A stretch of DNA of 13,475 bases. Source: Planctomycetaceae bacterium. GTDB taxonomy: Bacteria > Planctomycetota > Planctomycetia > Pirellulales > Thermoguttaceae. Both the position numbers and the translations under genes were made by a program. Below the pieces are notes generated by a model. It ran no database searches. It was not told where the DNA came from and was given only the letters and a program-made list of their open reading frames with translations. The stretch spans positions 1 through 13,475 of the forward strand of contig JAIRPZ010000263.1 in the NCBI GenBank assembly GCA_031256755.1, given 5' to 3'. Numbering within the stretch: position 1 is the stretch's first letter; the number at the start of each line of letters is the position of its first letter. This document shows, in pieces, positions 5,732 to 11,725 of the stretch.

Positions 5732-6724
5732 ATGAATCAAACCATCGGCACACACGGCGACATTCTGATATTTTTGCCGACCGAGCGGGATATTTTGGAA
5801 ACCGCCAACCGGCTGCGGGATGAGATCAAACACTCTCCGCACCTTGCCGATGCGGAAATTCTGCCCCTCTACGCCCGTCTGCCGGTCAGTCAGCAGCAAA
5901 AGGTCTTTGCAAAAACACCGCACCGGAAAATTGTCCTGTCTACTAACGTTGCGGAATCGTCGCTGACAGTACCCGGCATCCGGTATGTGATTGACACCGG
6001 CACTGCCCGCATCAGCCGCTATTCGCCCCGTTCAAGAACCCAGCGGCTGCCGATTGAGGCGGTTTCGCAGGCATCGGCGGATCAGCGTGCCGGACGGTGC
6101 GGACGCGTCGGTCCCGGCATCTGTATCCGGCTTTTTTCCGAAGACGATTACAAACACCGGGAACGCTACACCACGCCGGAAATTCAGCGGACAAACCTTG
6201 CCTCTGTCATTCTGCAAACGAAGGCGTTGAAACTGGGGGACATTGAAACATTTCCGTTTCTTGATCCGCCGAAAGCGTCGGCAGTGGCGGACGGCTATAA
6301 AACGCTCTTTGAAATCGGAGCGATTGATGACCGGCGGAATCTGACGCAAATCGGCTGGAAGTTGAGTAAACTGCCGGTGGATCCCCGAATCGGCAGAATG
6401 ATTCTTGCTGCCGGAGAAAACGGCGTGCTGGACGAAATGCTGATTATTGCTTCGGTTTTGGAGATTCAGGACCCGCGTGAACGTCCGCCGCAGTTTCAGG
6501 AGAAAGCCGATGCCGCCCATGCCCCGTTTTTAGACGGGCGGAGTGATTTTATCGGCTATTTGAAACTTTGGGATTTTTATCAAAACCTGAAAGAAAAGAC
6601 GAGCCGCAGCGGTTTACGCAAGGCGTGTCAGCAGCATTTTCTGTCGTTTAACCGGATGAAGGAGTGGAGCGACATTCACAGCGAACTGGTGCGGATTGTC
6701 AGGGAGTCCGGCATTTTTCGGTAA
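5732..6724 (+). CDS. Fragment of an HrpA-type DEAH-box RNA helicase, truncated at both ends
   Basis: The 330 residues match the middle of HrpA, an ATP-dependent RNA helicase of about 1300 residues. GDILIFLPTERDILETA begins the second RecA domain; motif V is STNVAESSLTVPGI (70-83) and motif VI is QASADQRAGRCGR (113-125). The HA2/winged-helix region follows (DPPKASAVADGYKTLFEIGA, LPVDPRIGRM, QDPRERPPQ), ending at EWSDIHSELVRIVRESGIF. The whole first RecA domain (Walker A, DEAH) is absent, as is everything after HA2, including the OB-fold and C-terminal extension. An in-frame TAG 12 codons before the ATG rules out a hidden extension, and the upstream space is taken by a complete rhamnosidase gene. 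It cannot hydrolyse ATP alone. It is probably a pseudogene left by a rearrangement, though the remaining frame has no internal stop or frameshift. Confidence 0.85.
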   Translation: MNQTIGTHGDILIFLPTERDILETANRLRDEIKHSPHLADAEILPLYARLPVSQQQKVFAKTPHRKIVLSTNVAESSLTVPGIRYVIDTGTARISRYSPRSRTQRLPIEAVSQASADQRAGRCGRVGPGICIRLFSEDDYKHRERYTTPEIQRTNLASVILQTKALKLGDIETFPFLDPPKASAVADGYKTLFEIGAIDDRRNLTQIGWKLSKLPVDPRIGRMILAAGENGVLDEMLIIASVLEIQDPRERPPQFQEKADAAHAPFLDGRSDFIGYLKLWDFYQNLKEKTSRSGLRKACQQHFLSFNRMKEWSDIHSELVRIVRESGIFR

Positions 6725-6748
6725 TCGTAATCGTCCGGCAGGATGTGA

Positions 6749-7249
6749 TTAGGGGATAATATCCGGCTGTTTCCAAGCGGTCAGGCGGGGAATCCAGCGC
6801 GGCACGTGCCGTTTGTATTCCAAATACGATTCGCCGAACCGCTTTTCCAAATCCTTTTCTTCAAAAAAAGGAAAATAGACCATATTCCCCAGCCAGAAAA
6901 GGAGAAATAATCCGAAACACCATGACGAATTCAGCAACAGTGCTTCGGCAATTTGCATCGTTAAAACGCTGGTAATCATCGGATTGCGGACAAAACAATA
7001 CGGACCGGAAACGACCAGTTTTTTCGGCGGATTCCATGGTGCCGCTGTCCCTTGTCCTTTGACGGCAAAGAGACGCATTGTCCAGCCGGCAAGGAATAAA
7101 CCGCCTGCCAGCAGAACGCCGCCGAGAATCAGCAGTTCCGGCCGGTTCACTGTCCACTTGTAACCGGTGAACCAAAGAACGATTGCCGGTATAAATACCA
7201 GCACATTCATCGGCAGAATCACCACCGTCCGAATCCATTCCCGTTTCAT
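6749..7249 (-). CDS. Membrane methyltransferase, isoprenylcysteine carboxyl methyltransferase (ICMT/PEMT) superfamily
   Basis: This 166-residue integral membrane protein has hydrophobic segments at about 8-28, 38-60, 90-108 and 110-130. The family core is GQGTAAPWNPPKKLVVSGPY (65-84), then CFVRNPMITSVL, and near the C-terminus FFEEKDLEKRFGESYLEYKR with VPRWIPR. In this superfamily the GPY..VRNP segment and the late E/R-rich segment build the S-adenosylmethionine site. Bacterial members methylate varied small or lipid substrates and rarely have a known substrate, so the exact reaction is open. The start is well supported by AAGGAG 6 bases upstream. It is convergent with the helicase fragment (24 bases between stops), with no clear terminator. 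Confidence 0.85.
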   Translation of the reverse strand: MKREWIRTVVILPMNVLVFIPAIVLWFTGYKWTVNRPELLILGGVLLAGGLFLAGWTMRLFAVKGQGTAAPWNPPKKLVVSGPYCFVRNPMITSVLTMQIAEALLLNSSWCFGLFLLFWLGNMVYFPFFEEKDLEKRFGESYLEYKRHVPRWIPRLTAWKQPDIIP

Positions 7250-7255
7250 GTGATA

Positions 7256-7261
7256 CTCCTT
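7256..7261 (-). promoter_or_regulatory. Shine-Dalgarno site of the membrane methyltransferase gene
   Basis: AAGGAG on the minus strand lies 6 bases before the ATG at 7247-7249. It fixes the start and is one of the few good ribosome binding sites in the GC-richer part of the window. Confidence 0.7.
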
Positions 7262-7360
7262 CTATAGAAAACGTTACAATTTTTTGATTTTTGTCATGGA
7301 CAGACGGTGAACATTTATTCCCTCGACTATGCCCTCGACGGCAGCACCTTCGGAAACCGT

Positions 7361-8599
7361 TTAGTCCGGCATGAATCCGGTACTTTTCGGCTCGGTCAGG
7401 TTTACCTTATGTTCTTCGCTGCGGTATTCTTCAGCAGCCGGTGCGGCAGGAACCGCATACGTCCTCACGGGCGCATCGTATCCCATCAGCGATATGCCGG
7501 ATGCCGCCGAAGACGGATTCTGCCGGTCAGCGTTGCCCGGAGAACGGTTCAATGCATGGTCCGGCAGCCGGATGACCGCACCAATCAGCGTCTCCCGGCT
7601 GACATTCGGCGGAATCGTTTCCAGCGCATATTCGGCAATCATTTTATTGTACTCGACAATAGACTGCGTCAGCGAACAAAATGCCTCTCGCTGCTGTGCC
7701 AGCGGAAGCCCCGATGCCGCCGACAGCGTATTCTTTTTTGTTTCAATAAGTTGTTCCTGTATCGGAATCATCTGTCCGAGATATTTTGTTCGGTCCGACT
7801 GCGCAATTTTGTCGGCATACGTTTCGTAATGCGTGTGAAGCGGATAGTCCGAAGGGATCGGCAAATCGGCATCCCGAAGAATACGTCCTGTCTGCTGTTT
7901 CCAGATTTCCGCAAACTGCCGCTGCTGTTTGATAAATTCGATTTCTGCCGACCGGCATTGTTCATGGTAGTACGCCGCCTGCTGTCCGTTATTGGAACCG
8001 GCAGCGGTCTGTTCGGCTTCGCACTGAAAGTGATAAACCGCCCACAAACCGGCAAGTTCCCAGTACGATTGGAGCAGCCGGCAGCGGGCAGCGGATCGGG
8101 CGACCGTAAAAATTTCCGCGACTTTCATCGGCTTGCCTGTAATTTTGGACGGCGTGCGGTTCGGACTTCCCCAGTATTTTGCGAAAGGATGTTCCGATGA
8201 CACCGCAGGAGAAACAGGCGAAAACGCCGGCGGCATAGCAACAACCGGTTTCGGTTCGGCGGATCGGTCGGGGCGTGTTGCCGCAGCGGGACGGTATTGG
8301 TTTGCCGTGATTGGATTTGCCGCTGCCGGTACGGGAGCGGGTACTGCCGTTCCGGGCGGAAGAAGGACTGCCGGTTCGGCATTGCGGTTGTCCGTACCAA
8401 GCGGTGTTTCCGGCAGAGCCGGTGCCGGCAGCGGAACGTTGATCGGCGAAAACGCCTCGTCCGGTATTCCGGCTGCCGTTTGACAGTAGCCGATCCTCGG
8501 CATGAAACTGAACAAAAGAGAGATTAGAATCAAAACAGCCGCACGGAAAATATCCTGTACGGAAAACAGCGGCTGCGATTGGTGAAATGAGGTTTGCAT
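7361..8599 (-). CDS. Secreted Pro/Ala-rich helical protein, planctomycete TolC-like type (function unknown)
   Basis: The protein has 412 residues. Residues 19-39 (RAAVLILISLLFSFMPRIGYC) form a signal peptide or anchor after a polar 18-residue lead. About 45-135 is a Pro/Ala-rich, low-complexity linker. About 158-325 is predicted helical: VARSAARCRLLQSYWELAGL, AEIEFIKQQRQFAEIWKQQ, then LPIPSDYPLHTHYETYADKI and a final helix ending IVEYNKMIAEYALETIPP. The helix, P-S-D-P-L-H-T-Y turn, helix, EYNK.IAEYAL pattern resembles, from memory, planctomycete proteins distantly related to TolC outer-membrane channels. That link is an inference, and the beta-barrel part is not evident. The tail (330-412) is low complexity. 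A promoter lies 48 bases upstream. It diverges from the lipoprotein gene at 8792, suggesting a shared envelope role. Confidence 0.75.
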   Translation of the reverse strand: MQTSFHQSQPLFSVQDIFRAAVLILISLLFSFMPRIGYCQTAAGIPDEAFSPINVPLPAPALPETPLGTDNRNAEPAVLLPPGTAVPAPVPAAANPITANQYRPAAATRPDRSAEPKPVVAMPPAFSPVSPAVSSEHPFAKYWGSPNRTPSKITGKPMKVAEIFTVARSAARCRLLQSYWELAGLWAVYHFQCEAEQTAAGSNNGQQAAYYHEQCRSAEIEFIKQQRQFAEIWKQQTGRILRDADLPIPSDYPLHTHYETYADKIAQSDRTKYLGQMIPIQEQLIETKKNTLSAASGLPLAQQREAFCSLTQSIVEYNKMIAEYALETIPPNVSRETLIGAVIRLPDHALNRSPGNADRQNPSSAASGISLMGYDAPVRTYAVPAAPAAEEYRSEEHKVNLTEPKSTGFMPD

Positions 8600-8647
8600 C
8601 GTTAGTAAGGCAATGAAGGCGGAACAGACAACGTCCGCGGTGTGCCG

Positions 8648-8676
8648 AGCATAGTCATTTCCGCAATGCCGCTCAA
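8648..8676 (-). promoter_or_regulatory. Promoter of the secreted helical protein gene
   Basis: On the minus strand, TTGAGC (8671-8676) and TATGCT (8648-8653) are 17 bases apart, each with four of six matches. This predicts a leader of about 40 bases before the ATG at 8599. An imperfect AT-rich inverted repeat (CCGCAATTTT at 8686-8695 against AAAATTTTCGG at 8701-8711) lies upstream, between the divergent promoters. Confidence 0.45.
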
Positions 8677-8757
8677 GAGCCGTTTCCGCAATTTTCAGAA
8701 AAAATTTTCGGAAAAAAGTTCTCCGCCGGAGCAGACCGCACCGTACAAAAATTGCCC

Positions 8758-8785
8758 TTGCCGGAACGGAACAAATTCGTAAAAA
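8758..8785 (+). promoter_or_regulatory. Weak promoter of the lipoprotein gene
   Basis: TTGCCG (8758-8763) and TAAAAA (8780-8785) are 16 bases apart, with about four of six matches each. The -10 ends 6 bases before the ATG at 8792, which would make the transcript leaderless, as proposed for the HIT gene and the gene at 9548. Confidence 0.35.
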
Positions 8786-8791
8786 TCCGGT

Positions 8792-9478
8792 ATGCCATTC
8801 CGTTCCCGCACATTTCCTTGTTTTGACCGGCTTTTATTCCTTTCCGGTATTTTGATACCGGTTCTCGCACAAATGCCCGGCTGTCAGTCCTACGCTCCGG
8901 TTCTTCCGCAGGAATTATCGCAGCGGCTGACCGCTCCGAAACTGGAAAACCCGATTTTTGTCGAAAACCACCATCACGAATTTTTATGGTCGGTTTTAAC
9001 CGACGTGATTGACTCCCATTTCGAAATTGCCCGCGAAATGCCGATCCGCCTTTACGGAAATGTTTTGACAGAGGGCTATCTGGAAACAAAGCCGAAAATC
9101 GGCGCATCGCTCGGCGAACTGTGGCACGCCGATTCCGTCGGATTTGCCGAACGTTTTGATTGTACGCTGCAAACGATCCGCCGCCGGGTGGAAATCCGCG
9201 CAGTCCCGGAAACCGGCGGATATTCCATCGAAGTCAAAGTTTTCAAAGATATGGAAGATAAACGTCATCCGCTGAAATCATCAGCCGGTACGGAACAGTT
9301 GCGGTTTCGGGAAAACACTGAAGGAACTGCCGACCGGAACCGTACCGATGAAAAGACCCGCTGGTATACCGTGGAACGCGATGCGGCGATGGAAAACCGG
9401 CTTTTACAGGAAATTGCCTATCGTCTGAAACATCCGCCGGAAATCCTGCGGAAATCGAAAGAACCGATTCGGGGATAA
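8792..9478 (+). CDS. Putative lipoprotein, planctomycete conserved hypothetical
   Basis: The 228-residue protein starts MPFRSRTFPCFDRLLFLSGI and has a hydrophobic stretch ending at MPGC (C31), an atypical but plausible lipobox, so it is probably a lipid-anchored envelope protein. The mature part has a distinctive conserved-looking core: NPIFVENHHHEFLWSVLTDV (53-72), then DSHFEIAREMPIRL, LTEGYLETKPKIGASL (92-107), then DSVGFAERFDCTLQTIRRRV (114-133) and GGYSIEVKVFKDMED. The pattern 'HEF.W..V.DVID..F.I..E.P....GN.LTEG..ET.P..GA' followed by 'DS.GF.ER....LQ.IRRR' resembles, from memory, hypothetical proteins recurrent in Planctomycetota. No catalytic motif is visible. C-terminally, RDAAMENRLLQEIAYRL is helical. 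It diverges from the secreted helical protein and precedes the coiled-coil membrane protein by 69 bases. Function unknown. Confidence 0.8.
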   Translation: MPFRSRTFPCFDRLLFLSGILIPVLAQMPGCQSYAPVLPQELSQRLTAPKLENPIFVENHHHEFLWSVLTDVIDSHFEIAREMPIRLYGNVLTEGYLETKPKIGASLGELWHADSVGFAERFDCTLQTIRRRVEIRAVPETGGYSIEVKVFKDMEDKRHPLKSSAGTEQLRFRENTEGTADRNRTDEKTRWYTVERDAAMENRLLQEIAYRLKHPPEILRKSKEPIRG

Positions 9479-9482
9479 TGAC

Positions 9483-9535
9483 CGGCGGGGCGGCATACGG
9501 AAAGAACCGCTCTTGCCTCGCCGTGAAGATTTTGT
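9483..9535 (+). terminator. Stem-loop after the lipoprotein gene
   Basis: CGGCGGGGC (9483-9491) pairs with GCCTCGCCG (9515-9523) through nine pairs including one G-T. The loop is 23 bases and contains a further CGG/CCG stem. A weak T-rich stretch (ATTTTGTT, 9528-9535) follows. It begins 5 bases after the stop of the lipoprotein gene and overlaps the -35 of the next gene, so it could end one transcript and influence the next. Confidence 0.4.
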
Positions 9536-9541
9536 TATCGT
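9513..9541 (+). promoter_or_regulatory. Promoter of the coiled-coil membrane protein gene
   Basis: TTGCCT (9513-9518) and TATCGT (9536-9541) are 17 bases apart, each with four of six matches. The -10 ends 6 bases before the ATG at 9548, again predicting a leaderless message. Confidence 0.4.
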
Positions 9542-9547
9542 TCCCGC

Positions 9548-10384
9548 ATGGAAGGTTTTCCCATTGACTCTCACTGGCTCGCACTGCTCGGCATCGTGAT
9601 CGTGATCATTTCCCTGCTGTCACGGCTGCGGCAGCGTTTGAGACAGAATGTCCAACGGCAGGCAGAGCGGCAGAAACAAATTGAATCGGCCCGCGAAGCA
9701 GAAATTAAACGTCAAAAACAAACGGCAGCACTTCCCCGATCCGCTGTCGGTAAAACGGTTTCCCCGGACCGGATGCCGATGCCGGACCCTTTCGGCACCC
9801 CTTTCACCGGCGGAATTCCCGCCCAATTCGCCCGCTGGGAAGCGGAAATTCATAAATTGGGACGAATGATCACCGGTCAGATCGATTCGAAAATGGCGGC
9901 ACTGCAAGCCATTACGCAGGATGCCAACCGGACAGCCCATCGTCTTGAAATTTTAGTGGAACACCTTGAAAAAATCGCCCGGCAGCAAATTGAGCGGCAG
10001 CAGGCGGCATCTTCCCGAACTGTCAGCAGTACGGAGACAGACGGGCGTTTTTTGCCGGTCGATCATACGGCAGCCGCCGAACTGCCGGCTGCCGAAGCAA
10101 CTCCGCTTGCGGCGGTGCTGAAAGAATTGAATGCCGACCTTGATAAGATTCACAAAAGCATCAGCGACAACCCTTTGCCGCCGGAAATGATTGCTCCGGT
10201 CAAATTATTCCGTCCTGCCGTAACGCCGGCGGAAGACCGGCAGCCGGGGTCGCAGCCGCAACTGCCGGTTCGCAGAGAAGTGGAAATGCTTGCCGATTAC
10301 GGCTACGATACGGAAGAAATTGCCCGTCAACTGAATATTTCGGCAGGCGAAGTCGACCTCATTCTGCAACTGCAAGGGAAATAA
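9548..10384 (+). CDS. Membrane-anchored coiled-coil protein with C-terminal HTH-like segment
   Basis: The 278-residue protein has one N-terminal membrane span (about 9-24, HWLALLGIVIVIISLL). A strongly basic and Gln-rich helix follows (25-60, RLRQRLRQNVQRQAERQKQ). Then come a Pro-rich linker (63-92), a second helical region (93-152, ARWEAEIHKLGRMITGQIDS through EHLEKIARQQIERQQ), a disordered middle with a short helix, and a C-terminal module (243-276): REVEMLADYGYDTEEIARQL, NISAGEVDLILQL. That last module looks like a helix-turn-helix of the kind that ends DUF2802/DUF6115-like and SwrB-like membrane proteins in flagellar or envelope loci. This is an architectural analogy, not proven homology. 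The start has no Shine-Dalgarno site and may be leaderless. Role unknown; an envelope scaffold or regulator fits the layout. Confidence 0.75.
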   Translation: MEGFPIDSHWLALLGIVIVIISLLSRLRQRLRQNVQRQAERQKQIESAREAEIKRQKQTAALPRSAVGKTVSPDRMPMPDPFGTPFTGGIPAQFARWEAEIHKLGRMITGQIDSKMAALQAITQDANRTAHRLEILVEHLEKIARQQIERQQAASSRTVSSTETDGRFLPVDHTAAAELPAAEATPLAAVLKELNADLDKIHKSISDNPLPPEMIAPVKLFRPAVTPAEDRQPGSQPQLPVRREVEMLADYGYDTEEIARQLNISAGEVDLILQLQGK

Positions 10385-10406
10385 ACATCCCCGGTACGCT
10401 GCGGCG

Positions 10407-10480
10407 AAAAAACGGTTGTCAAAAAACGGGAAAATGTTAAAATCTCACAGAAGGCAAATTTCTGCCCGTTTTTCCGTTTT
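10407..10480. repeat. Nested inverted and direct repeats around the phosphoglycerate mutase promoter
   Basis: AAAAAACGG occurs twice (10407-10415 and 10421-10429). Its complement also occurs twice downstream: CCCGTTTTT (10465-10473) and CCGTTTT (10474-10480). AAAAACGGG (10422-10430) pairs perfectly with CCCGTTTTT, and AAAACGG (10409-10415) pairs with CCGTTTT. The 34-base interior holds the -10 box and a small CAGAA/TTCTG stem (10448-10452 with 10460-10464). The structure could be an operator pair, or a long-loop terminator for the upstream gene. Confidence 0.6.
10416..10443 (+). promoter_or_regulatory. Promoter of the phosphoglycerate mutase operon
   Basis: TTGTCA (10416-10421) and TAAAAT (10438-10443) are 16 bases apart, with five of six matches each. 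Transcription would start near 10450 and give a leader of about 45 bases. The layout closely matches the rhamnosidase promoter. Confidence 0.6.
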
Positions 10481-10494
10481 ACCCCAATAAACCA

Positions 10495-11718
10495 ATGGAC
10501 TATCACGATCTCATTCAATCGCTCAAAGAACCCGGTGAAAATAAAATCATTTTGCTCGTTTCCGACGGCATCGGCGGCTTACCGCTTCAACCCGGCGGAA
10601 TGACCGAACTCGAAGCCGCTAAAACTCCGAACCTCGATGCCCTCGCCAAAATCGGCGTTCAAGGACTTTCTACGCCGATTTTGCCCGGAATTACCCCCGG
10701 CAGCGGTCCCGGACACCTCGGACTGTTCGGCTATGATCCCCTTAAATTCATCATCGGACGCGGCGCATTAGAAGCCGCCGGTATCGGATTTGCCATGCAG
10801 GAAAACGATGTCGCTATCCGCTGCAATTTCTGCACCACAGACGCTTCCGGCAATATCTCCGACCGCCGCGCCGGACGGATTCCGTCTGACGAAAGTGCCG
10901 CCGTTGTCCAAAAATTAAAGTCCATCAAAATTCCCGGCACGGAAATTTTTGTTGAACCGGTCAAGGAACACCGTTTTGTCGTCGTCTTCCGTGGCGACGG
11001 TTTGGGCGATGCCGTTGCCGATACCGATCCGCAGCGGACAGGCGTGCCGGTTCTCGAACCGATCCCGCACGAAGGATGCGCCGCTTCCAAAAAAACGGCC
11101 GATATTGCCAAAGAATTTCACCGTCAGGCTGTTGCAATTCTCAAAAACGAACCGAAAGCCAATAACCATACGATGCGGGGATTTGCCAAAAAACCGCACA
11201 TGCCGGGTTATGAAGCACTTTACGGCTTAAAAGCGGCGTGCATTGCGGTTTATCCGATGTACAAAGGGCTGGCAAGTTTTGCCGGAATGGAACTGGTCGG
11301 CAGCCCCGCAACGCTGGAAGAGGAAATTGACGTTCTCGAAAAAGAATGGGCGAATTATGATTTCTTTTTCGTTCACTGGAAATATACGGACAGCCGCGGC
11401 GAAGACGGCGATTTCGAGGCAAAAGTCAAAATGGTCGAAGAACTCGATAAAGTGATGCCGCGTGTCAAAAAATTGATTGACCGGACGAAAGGGAACACGC
11501 TCGTCGTGACCGGCGATCACAGCACTCCGGCAAAAATGGCTTCGCACAGTTTTCATCCGGTTCCGACGCTGATTGTTTCCGATTTGGCGCGGACAGACGA
11601 ACAGGAACATTACGGCGAAAAGTTTGCGGTTCACGGCGGTTTGGGACAGTTTCAGGCGCAGTACCTGATGTCGCTGGCACTTGCCCACGCCGGACGGCTG
11701 GGAAAATTCGGCGCGTAA
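10495..11718 (+). CDS. apgM: 2,3-bisphosphoglycerate-independent phosphoglycerate mutase, archaeal type
   Basis: The cytoplasmic glycolytic and gluconeogenic enzyme interconverts 3- and 2-phosphoglycerate without a bisphosphoglycerate cofactor. It belongs to the alkaline phosphatase superfamily and uses two divalent metal ions and a phosphoserine intermediate. The 407-residue length is normal. Motifs include LVSDGIGG with metal ligand D24, TPNLDALAKIG, GITPGSGPGHLGLFGYDP with S70 as likely nucleophile, GRGALEAAGIG (89-99), HWKYTDSRGEDGDFEAKV (294-311), VTGDHSTPAKMASHSFHP (338-355; D341, H342 and H351 as ligands) and HGGLGQF near the end. Some relatives have His where E303 stands in GEDGD; I cannot say how common the variant is. 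It is followed after 7 bases by the nucleotidyltransferase gene, suggesting one operon. No Shine-Dalgarno site precedes the ATG. Confidence 0.94.
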   Translation: MDYHDLIQSLKEPGENKIILLVSDGIGGLPLQPGGMTELEAAKTPNLDALAKIGVQGLSTPILPGITPGSGPGHLGLFGYDPLKFIIGRGALEAAGIGFAMQENDVAIRCNFCTTDASGNISDRRAGRIPSDESAAVVQKLKSIKIPGTEIFVEPVKEHRFVVVFRGDGLGDAVADTDPQRTGVPVLEPIPHEGCAASKKTADIAKEFHRQAVAILKNEPKANNHTMRGFAKKPHMPGYEALYGLKAACIAVYPMYKGLASFAGMELVGSPATLEEEIDVLEKEWANYDFFFVHWKYTDSRGEDGDFEAKVKMVEELDKVMPRVKKLIDRTKGNTLVVTGDHSTPAKMASHSFHPVPTLIVSDLARTDEQEHYGEKFAVHGGLGQFQAQYLMSLALAHAGRLGKFGA

Positions 11719-11725
11719 TCCGTCC

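Noticed and set aside
7320..7339. Direct repeat CCCTCGAC twice within 20 bases
   Set aside because: Too short and isolated to separate from chance; no promoter or gene boundary depends on it.
7307..8200. Long plus-strand frame (297 codons, GTG start) opposite the secreted helical protein
   Set aside because: Its residues are rich in Arg, Cys and Ser with no recognisable domain. The opposite strand has a signal peptide, linker and helical pattern plus a promoter. The first 20 residues look protein-like but nothing supports the rest.
11681..11725. TTG start that adds 15 residues to the nucleotidyltransferase and overlaps apgM
   Set aside because: The added residues have no family counterpart, and MKRDFSL at 11726 with a 7-base gap is the more ordinary start.
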